Assembly: GCA_030426245.1 (NCBI GenBank) | Contig: JAUHYZ010000001.1 | Coordinates: forward strand, 62,001-126,000 | From: Alphaproteobacteria bacterium | Lineage (GTDB): Bacteria; Pseudomonadota; Alphaproteobacteria; Sphingomonadales; Sphingomonadaceae | Length of the DNA stretch: 64,000 nt | Direction of reading: 5' to 3' | Notes under the pieces: model-generated | Databases searched by the model: none | The model's input: the letters and a program-made list of their open reading frames with translations, nothing else | Told to the model about the DNA's origin: nothing | Program-made: the position numbers and the translations under genes | In this document: piece by piece, positions 17,386-24,653 of the stretch | How positions within the stretch are numbered: position 1 is the first letter of the stretch | Layout of the letters: every line of letters starts with the position of its first letter

Positions 17386-18399
17386 TTGCCTGCTACGAAG
17401 GGTCTAGCCAGTTCGGTTCGCATGCGCGACGTGGCGGAGCATGCTGGCGTGTCCCGGATGACGGTGTCTCGCGCGCTCAATAAACCCGATTCAGTCAAGC
17501 CGGAACTGCGGCAGCGCGTCTTCGATGCAGTGGAAGAACTCGGTTACGTCCACAATCATCTCGCCCGCTCGCTCTCTTCCAGCCGTTCCAATGTCATCGG
17601 CCTGGTGCTGCCCAGCCTCGAAAACTCGATCTTTGCGCAAACGGTGAAGGGAATTTCCGACGTCCTCCGCCCGACGGGCTATCATCTCATGCTCGCGGAA
17701 AGTCCAGACGATCCCGAAGAAGAGGAGCAGGTGATCAGCGCCTTCGTCGCCCAACGTGTCGGCGGCCTTATCCTGCATGGAACGGAACATTCGCCCGCTG
17801 CGGTCCGGATGCTGCGCGCATCGCACACCCCTGTGGTGGAGAATGGCGATCTTCCCAAAGATCCGATCGATATGGTGGTCAGCTATTCCAACCGGGCGGC
17901 GTCGAAGGCGATGACGCTGCATCTCGCGCGGCTGGGCTATTCCAAGATCGTGTTCGCCGGTCTCGCTTCCAATCCGCGGGCGGAAGAGCGGCAGAAGGGT
18001 TTCCTGGAAGCGTTGCAGGAAGTTGGCCAAAACCCCGACATGCAGAAGATCGTGCGCGTCTCGCGCGGCTTTGTCGGCGGGGAAGAAGCGATTTCCCATA
18101 TCGCGGCGCATCTGCCCGATACCGATGCTCTGTTTTGCGCCGGCGACGTTCTGGCGGTTGGCGCGCTGTTCGATTGCAAACGGCGGGGATGGGCCGTTCC
18201 CGACCGCCTGGCGATTGCGAGCTTCGACGATGTCGATCTGGTGCGCCATGTCAGCCCGACAATCACCTCGCTGCGTCTGCCGCGATACGAGATCGGGCGG
18301 CGCAGCGCGGAATTGCTGCTGCAGCGAATCAATTCGAAGAAGTCTTCGGTCAAGAAGGTGGATCTGGGCTTCGAAATCGTTCAGCGCGCCAGCACATAG
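17386..18399 (+). CDS. LacI-family (GntR/gluconate-type) transcriptional repressor
   Basis: The N-terminal helix-turn-helix RMRDVAEHAGVSRMTVSRAL is followed by the hinge helix LARSLSSSRSNVIG and a periplasmic-binding-protein-like effector domain (GLVLPSLENSIFAQTVKGI, FCAGDVLAVG, IASFDDVDLVRHVSPTITS). The sequence is closest in style to E. coli gluconate repressor GntR, so an aldonate or acid-sugar effector is a reasonable inference. The start is set at TTG 17386 because GGGAGAG precedes it by five bases; ATG 17422 is the alternative and the longer ATG frame at 17317 has no ribosome site. Product 337 aa. The gene sits inside a cluster of units that all carry a CG-centred palindrome, the operator shape expected for this family. 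Confidence 0.9.
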   Translation: MPATKGLASSVRMRDVAEHAGVSRMTVSRALNKPDSVKPELRQRVFDAVEELGYVHNHLARSLSSSRSNVIGLVLPSLENSIFAQTVKGISDVLRPTGYHLMLAESPDDPEEEEQVISAFVAQRVGGLILHGTEHSPAAVRMLRASHTPVVENGDLPKDPIDMVVSYSNRAASKAMTLHLARLGYSKIVFAGLASNPRAEERQKGFLEALQEVGQNPDMQKIVRVSRGFVGGEEAISHIAAHLPDTDALFCAGDVLAVGALFDCKRRGWAVPDRLAIASFDDVDLVRHVSPTITSLRLPRYEIGRRSAELLLQRINSKKSSVKKVDLGFEIVQRAST

Positions 18400-18475
18400 G
18401 CGCGGAAATCCGGCATTTCCGGCGGTATCCTGGTATGCGAATGACGGTCCGCGTCTGAGGATGGCCAATCCGGCT

Positions 18476-18489
18476 CGATACCGGTAACA
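18476..18489 (-). promoter_or_regulatory. LacI-type operator upstream of the 18522 SDR
   Basis: CGATACCGGTAACA matches the consensus at 13 of 14 positions (core TACCGGTA 18479-18486). It ends 32 bp before the GTG start of the SDR gene and lies downstream of the regulator gene, so the SDR is probably a separate repressible unit. Confidence 0.77.
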
Positions 18490-18521
18490 ATTATTTCACG
18501 ATATAGAATGGGGAGAGAAAC

Positions 18522-19274
18522 GTGCCGAAATTCAGCGGACGTCTGGCCTTAGTCACCGGCGCGGCGAGGGGGATCGGGCAGGCAATTGCCCGCGCGATGG
18601 CGGCAGAAGGGGCGAGCGTCATCATCGCCGACGTGCATGAAGGGGAAGCGCGGCAAGTTGCCGAGGATATCTGCGCGCAGGGCGGGCAGGCACATGCCCG
18701 CGTCCTGGACGTCGCGGATGCGGCCGCTTGTGAAGCCTTTGCCGCGGCAGTGAAGGACGAGTTCGGTCCGCTTTCCATTCTCGTCAACAATGCCGGGGTG
18801 ATCATCCCAGGCCGGATTCACGATGCAGACGGTGCGGAAAACTGGAGCCGGACAATGGCGATCAATGTCGGCGGGCCGTTCAATCTGTGCCGCGCCTTCT
18901 ACACGCAGCTGCGCGAAACGGGCGGCTCGGTCATCAATCTTGCTTCGATCCGCTCCTTCTCCTCCGCCCCCAATGCGACGGCTTATTCCGCCTCCAAGGG
19001 CGCAGTCATGCAGCTGACCAAGGCGCTCGCCGTCGAATGGGGGGAAGACGGCATCCGCGTGAACGCAATCGCACCGGGCTTCGTCCATTCGCAGCTCGTG
19101 CCCGAGAGCGAAAAGACGCCCGAACGCGAAGCAGGCATCGTCGCGCGCGTGCCGATGCGGCGGCAGGGCGAGCCGGACGAGGTTTCCGGCGCGGCGATTT
19201 ACCTGGCTTCGGAAGAGGCACGCTATGTCACCGGCGCGATTCTGCCGGTCGATGGCGGCTATCTCGCCGGCTGA
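18522..19274 (+). CDS. Short-chain dehydrogenase/reductase
   Basis: This 250-residue classical SDR has TGAARGIG, D38 in ADVHEGE (NAD preference), NNAGVI, the serine in NLASIRSF, YSASK and the C-terminal PVDGGYLAG. The start is a GTG at 18522 directly after GGGAGAGAAAC, which is a strong ribosome site. It reads toward the convergent ThDP enzyme and the two stop codons abut with no spacer, so the two transcripts must overlap. Its own operator puts it in the LacI regulon, presumably oxidising a sugar-derived or hydroxy-acid intermediate. Confidence 0.87.
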   Translation: MPKFSGRLALVTGAARGIGQAIARAMAAEGASVIIADVHEGEARQVAEDICAQGGQAHARVLDVADAAACEAFAAAVKDEFGPLSILVNNAGVIIPGRIHDADGAENWSRTMAINVGGPFNLCRAFYTQLRETGGSVINLASIRSFSSAPNATAYSASKGAVMQLTKALAVEWGEDGIRVNAIAPGFVHSQLVPESEKTPEREAGIVARVPMRRQGEPDEVSGAAIYLASEEARYVTGAILPVDGGYLAG

Positions 19275-20882
19275 TCAGCCGCGAATGGCCAGGATCTGCG
19301 CTTCGTAGCTTTCCGGATTCACGCTCACGTCGATCAGCGCGGGCTTGCCGCTCTTCAGGGCATCGGCAAAGGCTTCGGGCAGGGCAGCGGCATCGCTGAC
19401 GCTGGAGGAATGCCAGCCGAAGCCTGCCGCGATGTCCGCGAAATTCGTGCCCGAGAAGTCCACGCCAGCGGCGGCGAGCTGACGGCGCTTCTGCTTCGCA
19501 CCGATCAGCGTGAGAGAGGAATCGTTGAACACCACGACGATCGGCTTCGCGCCATACTGGGCCGCCGTCCCCAGCTCGCCCAGGCACATCATCAATCCGC
19601 CGTCTCCAGTGAAGGCCACGGTGGTTCGCTCCGGCTGCGCCAGCGCGGCGGATACCGCCGCGGGCAAGGCGAAGCCCATGGTCGAAAGACCGCGCGAGAT
19701 CAGCGACTGGTTGGGCTCCCCGCAGCGCCAAAGATGCAGGACCGGGAGCATGTGCGCGCCCGCATCGATCGTGATGCGCGTATCGGCGGGCAGGGCGGCC
19801 CTGGCGGCCTCGACCAGCTCCGCTGGCGATATACCGCCGGAAGAAGGAACGAGCGCCGCGTTCCATAGCGCATCCTTGCGCTCGGCCAATTCATGCGCGC
19901 TCCAACCGCTAGTGTCTGCATGTTCGGCCAGTTCCGCAATCGAAGCGGAGATATCGCCTTCCACCGATACGGCCGGATCGATCAGCTTGTGTTCGAAAGC
20001 ATGATTGGTCAGCTCGATGCTGGGAATATCGGAATAGCGCCAGGGTTGCGGCGGCCCTTCCACCGGGTCGAAGCCGTAGAGAACAATGAGGTCGGCCGAG
20101 GCCATCAGCGCCTCTTCCGCAACGCCGCCGGCATACATGCCCAGGCCCAGCGGTTCATGTTCGGAAACGACACCCTTGGCTTTGTACGTCGCCAAAGCGG
20201 GGCAACCTGTTTCCTCCACAAAAACACGCAAGGCCTTTGACGCTTCTCCCGAGCGCGCCTGAAGGCCAGCCAGAAGCAGCGGCCGCTTGGCCTTGGCCAG
20301 CAAATCCTTCGCCTTCTCCAGAGCGCCGGGTTCCGGCTGAGGCAATGCCGGTTTCGCACGCGGCGAAGCATCGCCTGTATAAGTCTGGCGGATATAAGAC
20401 CCGGCAACCTCCAGATAGGCGGGGCCGGGGCAGGCGGCTTGTGCCGCCTCCAGCAACCTTTCGAGCTCTTCCAGAGGATCGGCCCCTCGCAAATCGGAGG
20501 ATGCCCGCAGCATCGGCGCCAGGATGGCCGTCTGGTCTATGCGCTGGTGGCTAATATAGCCCTGATCGTCGTCATAGCCGTCCGCGACCAGCAGCAGCGG
20601 CGCCCGGTCGAGATCCGCATAGGCCACGCCATTGGTCGCGGCAGCGAGCCCGGGCCCGCGCGTGGTCATCGCAGCGCCGGGCGTGCCGGTGAGTTCGGAC
20701 ATCACACAGGCCATGATCGCGGCAGACGTTTCGGTGCGGGTGAGGACGAATGTGATGCCCAGCCTGTCGCAGGCGGCAATGAAGTCCAGATTGCACTCGC
20801 CGCCCGGTACTCCGAAGAAATGGGTAACGCCGGCCTTGGCAAGGCGCGCGACCATGGCCTCGGTAACGGTTTGGGCAGACAT
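19275..20882 (-). CDS. Thiamine-diphosphate-dependent enzyme (acetolactate synthase / decarboxylase family), copy 1
   Basis: This 535-residue ThDP enzyme has an N-terminal PYR domain with the catalytic glutamate E51 in RTETSAAIM, a central domain and a C-terminal PP domain with GDGGLMMCLGELGTA and VFNDSS, which bind Mg-ThDP. The family catalyses 2-keto acid decarboxylation or carboligation. It lies 44 bp after the TauD-like dioxygenase and is likely cotranscribed with it under the operator near 21919. The FAD-binding residues of true acetolactate synthases are not obvious, and no regulatory-subunit gene is present, so a benzoylformate- or phosphonopyruvate-type decarboxylase, or an acyloin-forming enzyme, is more likely than isoleucine/valine biosynthesis. 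Confidence 0.85.
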   Translation of the reverse strand: MSAQTVTEAMVARLAKAGVTHFFGVPGGECNLDFIAACDRLGITFVLTRTETSAAIMACVMSELTGTPGAAMTTRGPGLAAATNGVAYADLDRAPLLLVADGYDDDQGYISHQRIDQTAILAPMLRASSDLRGADPLEELERLLEAAQAACPGPAYLEVAGSYIRQTYTGDASPRAKPALPQPEPGALEKAKDLLAKAKRPLLLAGLQARSGEASKALRVFVEETGCPALATYKAKGVVSEHEPLGLGMYAGGVAEEALMASADLIVLYGFDPVEGPPQPWRYSDIPSIELTNHAFEHKLIDPAVSVEGDISASIAELAEHADTSGWSAHELAERKDALWNAALVPSSGGISPAELVEAARAALPADTRITIDAGAHMLPVLHLWRCGEPNQSLISRGLSTMGFALPAAVSAALAQPERTTVAFTGDGGLMMCLGELGTAAQYGAKPIVVVFNDSSLTLIGAKQKRRQLAAAGVDFSGTNFADIAAGFGWHSSSVSDAAALPEAFADALKSGKPALIDVSVNPESYEAQILAIRG

Positions 20883-20926
20883 CGGGTAACGCTACTCCTT
20901 CGGCGCAGTCGCCTTAATCGGCTTGA

Positions 20927-21841
20927 TCAGCGCGGCTGTTCCAGTGTGGGGGCGGAGTCCATCAGCGTCACGCGCCGCAGGTCGCGCGGATAGGTCTTGT
21001 CCGCGAAACGCGTTCCGCGATGCATTGTGCAGCGATTGTCCCAGATTACGAGATCGCCGACAGTCCATTCGTGCGAGTAGACGAACTCGCGCTGGGTGGC
21101 GAATTCGGTGAGGTGGCGGATCAGTGCCATCGCTTCGGGCCGGGACCAGCCATCGATCGCGCCGATATGCGCCGAGAGATAGAGCGAAAGCCGCCCCGAT
21201 TCCTTGTGCAGGCGAACCAGCCGCTGCGGCACGGGTTTGCAGCGTTCGGCCTCTTCGGGGCTGAATTCGTCGAAGCCAAGCTGCGAGCGCGAATAGATCA
21301 ACGAATGATAGGCGGTGAGGTCGATCACCTCTTCCTTCAGCTCTTCAGGCAGGTGCTCCCAGGCAACCCGCATATCGACGAATTCGGTTTCGCCTCCCAC
21401 CGGGGGAATGACCTTGGCCTGCAGCATCGACCAATATGCGGGCGTGGGCTTGAAGCTGCTGTCGCTGTGCCACAGCAGATTGCCCAGATTGAACATCCGC
21501 CGCCGGTCGTCCGCCGGCCAGATCTCTCCGTCCGGGCCGAGATTGGAAATATCATTGATCTTCAGATTGGGCAGGCGCCGGCGGGACTGGTCGACGAGAG
21601 TGGGCGTTTCCTCCACCTCGCCGAACTGGCGGGCAAAGGCCTCCTGCTCGTCATCGTCCATCGATTGGCCGGGGAAGACGACGACGGCATATTTGTCCAT
21701 GGCGGCCCTTACGGCCGTCTTCTGTTCATCCGACAGGGGCCTGCGAAAATCCATGCCTTCGACCCGTGCGGCGAAGTGCGGATGGACAGGGGTGCAGGTC
21801 AACACGCTGTTCTTGTCGATCGAGGCGGTATCCGCAGACAC
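20927..21841 (-). CDS. TauD/TfdA family Fe(II)/2-oxoglutarate-dependent dioxygenase
   Basis: The iron-binding facial triad is visible as WHSDSS (H and D) and the distal histidine in NRCTMHRGTRF, followed by the 2-oxoglutarate-binding arginine in LRRVTL. TauD/TfdA enzymes hydroxylate next to a heteroatom and release sulfite, a phenol or another leaving group. The longest ATG frame begins at 21916, but GTG 21841 directly follows GGGAGAGATTT, which gives a 304-aa protein starting near the usual family N-terminus and leaves the operator in non-coding DNA. It is the first gene of a two-gene unit with the ThDP enzyme. Ether, aryloxyalkanoate or sulfonate substrates are possible. Confidence 0.88.
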   Translation of the reverse strand: MSADTASIDKNSVLTCTPVHPHFAARVEGMDFRRPLSDEQKTAVRAAMDKYAVVVFPGQSMDDDEQEAFARQFGEVEETPTLVDQSRRRLPNLKINDISNLGPDGEIWPADDRRRMFNLGNLLWHSDSSFKPTPAYWSMLQAKVIPPVGGETEFVDMRVAWEHLPEELKEEVIDLTAYHSLIYSRSQLGFDEFSPEEAERCKPVPQRLVRLHKESGRLSLYLSAHIGAIDGWSRPEAMALIRHLTEFATQREFVYSHEWTVGDLVIWDNRCTMHRGTRFADKTYPRDLRRVTLMDSAPTLEQPR

Positions 21842-22183
21842 AAATCTCTCCCAACTTGCTTTGGCGGAGTTTAGCTCAAAACCCGCCCAGGAAGCCAATC
21901 TTCCTTCAACAATCACTTAGTGACCGGTAACAAATCCAATGTCACAGGCTCTGGGCAGGATCAAGCGGCGCCGCGCATTGTCTCTTGCCTCAGCGCGCAG
22001 CCCATCGCTCCACGACAGGCGTTTGTGGAATAATTTTTGCGCCTTGGGCATCGGCCATCGTTATGCCAAACCACTATACCACACATTTATCCCAGCTGAT
22101 TATTTGATACTGTAGCATGATCGGCATCTGACTTAGGGCAACGGCAAACTGGCCCTGCAGCAGGGAAAGAGGGAGAGGACATC
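21842..22183. other. Divergent intergenic region between the dioxygenase and the small ORF/CMD unit
   Basis: The region holds the operator-like site at 21919-21932 facing the dioxygenase gene and an AT-rich stretch around 22075-22115 that may carry the rightward promoter. I see no gene in the remainder. Confidence 0.55.
21919..21932 (-). promoter_or_regulatory. Weaker LacI-type operator upstream of the TauD-like gene
   Basis: AGTGACCGGTAACA keeps the ACCGGTAACA half-site but matches the full consensus at only 11 of 14 positions. It lies about 80-90 bp before the GTG start, the spacing used at both TonB receptors. Confidence 0.55.
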
Positions 22184-22270
22184 GTGTCGGACAACGGCAT
22201 GCTGAGACATACGCAAGACGGCGCCGAATTGATCGCATTGCTGTTGCCGCAAGGAGCGACCCGGGCATGA
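22184..22270 (+). CDS. Candidate 28-residue small protein or leader ORF
   Basis: GTG 22184 follows GGGAGAGGAC, as strong a ribosome site as any in the window. It opens a 28-codon frame ending TGA at 22268-22270, which overlaps the ATG of the next gene as ATGA. Inside the frame GGAG lies just before that ATG. The arrangement suggests either translational coupling or a small protein. The peptide (start VSDNGMLRHTQDGAELIALL) has no family I recognise. A GCATGC motif at 22198-22203 lies inside it, so an alternative reading is an upstream control region. Confidence 0.4.
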   Translation: MSDNGMLRHTQDGAELIALLLPQGATRA

Positions 22271-22803
22271 GCCGCATACCCTATCCTTCGATGGATGACC
22301 TTTCCGAGGTGAAGCGCCGCCGCATCTTCCATCCGGACCGCAAATACATCCTCAACGTCTCCAAGATGGCGCTGCACATGCCCGACGCGCTGTGGGATGC
22401 GCAGGCCGAACTCGGCCGCCGAGCTACCTACGAATGCGAAATGGACCCTCGTCTGCGGGAGATCGTGGTGGTGCGGATCGGATGGCTGCAGCAGTCCGCA
22501 TATGAACTCTTCCATCACAAGACCATCGCCCTGAATGCGGGGGTGACTGAGGAGGAGCTGGCAGCGCTCCAGAGCGACGATCTCTCGATCTTCTCGCCGG
22601 AGGAACAGGCGCTCATCGCCTATACGTCCGAAGTGACCATGAACGTATCGCCCAGTGACGAAACGCTGGCTGCCGCCCGTGCCTGCTATCCCGACAGCCT
22701 GCTGTTCGAAGTGATCGGCCTGATCGGCAGCTACATGATGACGGCCCGCCTCGCTGCGGTGGGCGGGGTGGAGAATGACGAAGCCGCCGTCACGAAATGG
22801 TGA
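22267..22803 (+). CDS. Carboxymuconolactone decarboxylase-like (AhpD-fold) protein, copy 1
   Basis: This 178-residue helical protein has the CMD/AhpD fold pattern: REIVVVRIGWLQQSAYELFHHKTIALNAG and EQALIAYTSEVTMN. The CxxC redox pair of AhpD is absent; a YELFHH segment with acid and histidines stands in the active-site helix, as in non-peroxidase family members. These proteins commonly accompany oxygenases and dehydrogenases in catabolic clusters, but few have a known reaction. It is followed 23 bp later by a flavin monooxygenase and starts by ATGA overlap with the small ORF. A related protein (same RIPYP start) is at 27084-27635. Confidence 0.82.
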   Translation: MSRIPYPSMDDLSEVKRRRIFHPDRKYILNVSKMALHMPDALWDAQAELGRRATYECEMDPRLREIVVVRIGWLQQSAYELFHHKTIALNAGVTEEELAALQSDDLSIFSPEEQALIAYTSEVTMNVSPSDETLAAARACYPDSLLFEVIGLIGSYMMTARLAAVGGVENDEAAVTKW

Positions 22804-22826
22804 GCGCGCGGGCTGGACGTGAAACA

Positions 22827-24629
22827 ATGACGGAAACAACCATCACTGCAGAACTGAATGCTTGGCTCTCGTGCTTCGAAGCTGCGCTGGCGCAGCGGGA
22901 CATTCCCGCGATCGTGGCGAAGTTCGATCCGCAGGAATGCTTCTGGCGCGATATGGTCGCCTTCACCTGGAACATTGCGACGATGGATGGCCAGGCCGCC
23001 ATCAAGGCGATGCTCGAAAGCCAGTTAGAGACCACATTGCCGGTGACGCTCGAACTGGAAGGCGAAGCAACGCAGTCTGACGATGTGATCGAAGGCTGGT
23101 TCCGTTTCGAAACCGCGGTGGGGCGGGGCACTGGCCATGTCCGGCTGCGCGGCGGGCTTTGCTGGACGATCCTGTTCGCACTGGAAGAGCTGAAGGGCTT
23201 CGAGGAGCCTGCGGGCCGCCGCCGGATCGAAGGGATCGAGCACCGCGCGATCAAGAACCGCGTGGTCTGGTCCGACGAGCAGGAGCAACGGCGGCGCACG
23301 CTCGGCACGGACGTTCAGCCCTATTGCCTGATCGTAGGCGGCAGCCAGGGCGGGCTTGCCCTGGCCGCGCGGATGAAGCGGCTGGGAGTTCCGACGCTGA
23401 TTGTCGATGCGCTGGAAAAGCCCGGCGATGCCTGGCGCAGCCGTTACAAGACGCTCTATCTGCACGATCCGATCTGGGTCGACCATCTGCCCTATATTCC
23501 GTTTCCGGATCACTGGCCGGTCTACACTTCCAAGGACAAGATGGGCGATTGGCTGGAAATGTATGCCAAGGTGATGGAGCTCGATTTCTGGGGCTCCACG
23601 CGCTGCACCAGCGCCCGGTTCGACGAAGCTTCCGGCCGCTGGAGCGTCACGGTGGATCGCGACGGACAGGAACTCGAATTGCAGCCCGCGCAGCTCGTAC
23701 TGGCCACCGGGCTTTCTGGTATGCCGCATGTTCCCAATTTTCCGGGCATGGAGAGCTTCGAAGGGCCGCAATGCCATTCCAGCGAATATGATGACGGCGC
23801 GGATATGGCCGGCAAGAAATGCGTGATCGTTGGCGCCAATAATTCGGCACACGACATCGCGGTGGACCTGTGGGCCAAGGATGCCGATGTCACGATGATC
23901 CAGCGTTCACCCACAACGGTGGTCAAGGTCCAGACCATGCGCCGGATCGCGGAGCGCGGGCCGTTTTCGGAAAATGGGATCGCGGCAGGAATCGATACGG
24001 GGCGGGCGGATCTGATCCTGGCGTCCTACCCGTTCCGCCTGAAGGAGCGGATCGATCGCAAGAATTGCGAGCAGTTCCGGATCGACGACGCCGATTTCTA
24101 TGAAAGGCTCAGCGCGAGTGGATTTCTGCTTGATTTCGACGTCGACAACACCGCGATCCAGGGCAAGTATATGCGCCGGGCCTCAGGCTATTACATCGAT
24201 GTCGGCGGCTCCGATCTGATTGCCAAGGGCGAGATCGAGGTGCGCAGCGGAGTCGGCGTGAGCGCGATCAAGCCCCATGCAGTGGTGCTGAGCGACGGGC
24301 GCGAATTGCCTGCCGATGCGATCGTCTATGCAACCGGTTACGGCCCGATGGAAAGCTGGGCCGAGATGCTGATCTCGAAGGATGTGGCGGACAAGGTCGG
24401 CCATTGCTGGGGCCTCGGCTCCGGTACGGTTGGCGATCCCGGCCCCTGGGAAGGGGAACTGCGCAATATGTGGAAGCCCACGGGGCAGCCCAATCTGTGG
24501 TTCCATGGCGGTAATCTGGCCCAGTCGCGCTTCCACTCGCTCCATCTCGCGCTGCAGATCAAGGCGCGGATGGAGGGGATGGAAACGCCGGTCTACACGC
24601 CCGAGCCTTACGAGCGGGTGCTGGGCTGA
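22827..24629 (+). CDS. FAD-dependent monooxygenase (FMO/Baeyer-Villiger type) with N-terminal NTF2-like domain
   Basis: The 600-residue protein has two parts. Residues 1 to about 130 look like a SnoaL/NTF2-like domain (ALAQRDIPAIVAKFDPQ, FWRDMVAFTWN). The rest is a flavin monooxygenase with an FAD-binding LIVGGSQGGLALAARM and a second nucleotide site VIVGANNSAHDIAVDLW, plus LATGLSGMPHVPNFPG. In the first motif the usual middle glycine is serine (GGSQGG). Such enzymes hydroxylate or insert oxygen using NADPH and O2. ATG 22827 is chosen over ATG 22797 (which overlaps the preceding stop) because it gives the compact N-terminus MTETT; neither has a strong ribosome site. The gene ends 24 bp from the convergent ThDP enzyme 2. 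Confidence 0.85.
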   Translation: MTETTITAELNAWLSCFEAALAQRDIPAIVAKFDPQECFWRDMVAFTWNIATMDGQAAIKAMLESQLETTLPVTLELEGEATQSDDVIEGWFRFETAVGRGTGHVRLRGGLCWTILFALEELKGFEEPAGRRRIEGIEHRAIKNRVVWSDEQEQRRRTLGTDVQPYCLIVGGSQGGLALAARMKRLGVPTLIVDALEKPGDAWRSRYKTLYLHDPIWVDHLPYIPFPDHWPVYTSKDKMGDWLEMYAKVMELDFWGSTRCTSARFDEASGRWSVTVDRDGQELELQPAQLVLATGLSGMPHVPNFPGMESFEGPQCHSSEYDDGADMAGKKCVIVGANNSAHDIAVDLWAKDADVTMIQRSPTTVVKVQTMRRIAERGPFSENGIAAGIDTGRADLILASYPFRLKERIDRKNCEQFRIDDADFYERLSASGFLLDFDVDNTAIQGKYMRRASGYYIDVGGSDLIAKGEIEVRSGVGVSAIKPHAVVLSDGRELPADAIVYATGYGPMESWAEMLISKDVADKVGHCWGLGSGTVGDPGPWEGELRNMWKPTGQPNLWFHGGNLAQSRFHSLHLALQIKARMEGMETPVYTPEPYERVLG

Positions 24630-24653
24630 GCCGCAGCACCCGCCGTTAGTGCG

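Noticed and set aside
18403-18421. Seven-base-pair hairpin after the LacI-family gene as a terminator
   Set aside because: There is no T tract and the stem is short; the palindromic sequence could be chance in GC-rich DNA.
7995-18509. TCACG(T/A)TATAGAAT shared at 7995-8008 and 18496-18509, as a common promoter element
   Set aside because: The second copy is only 13 bp from the GTG start and abuts the ribosome site, and the first is on the wrong strand for TonB receptor 1, so a shared -10 box is implausible.
22105-22117. TGATACTGTAGCA as another LacI-type operator
   Set aside because: It resembles one half-site but lacks the central CCGG and needs a one-base gap to align.
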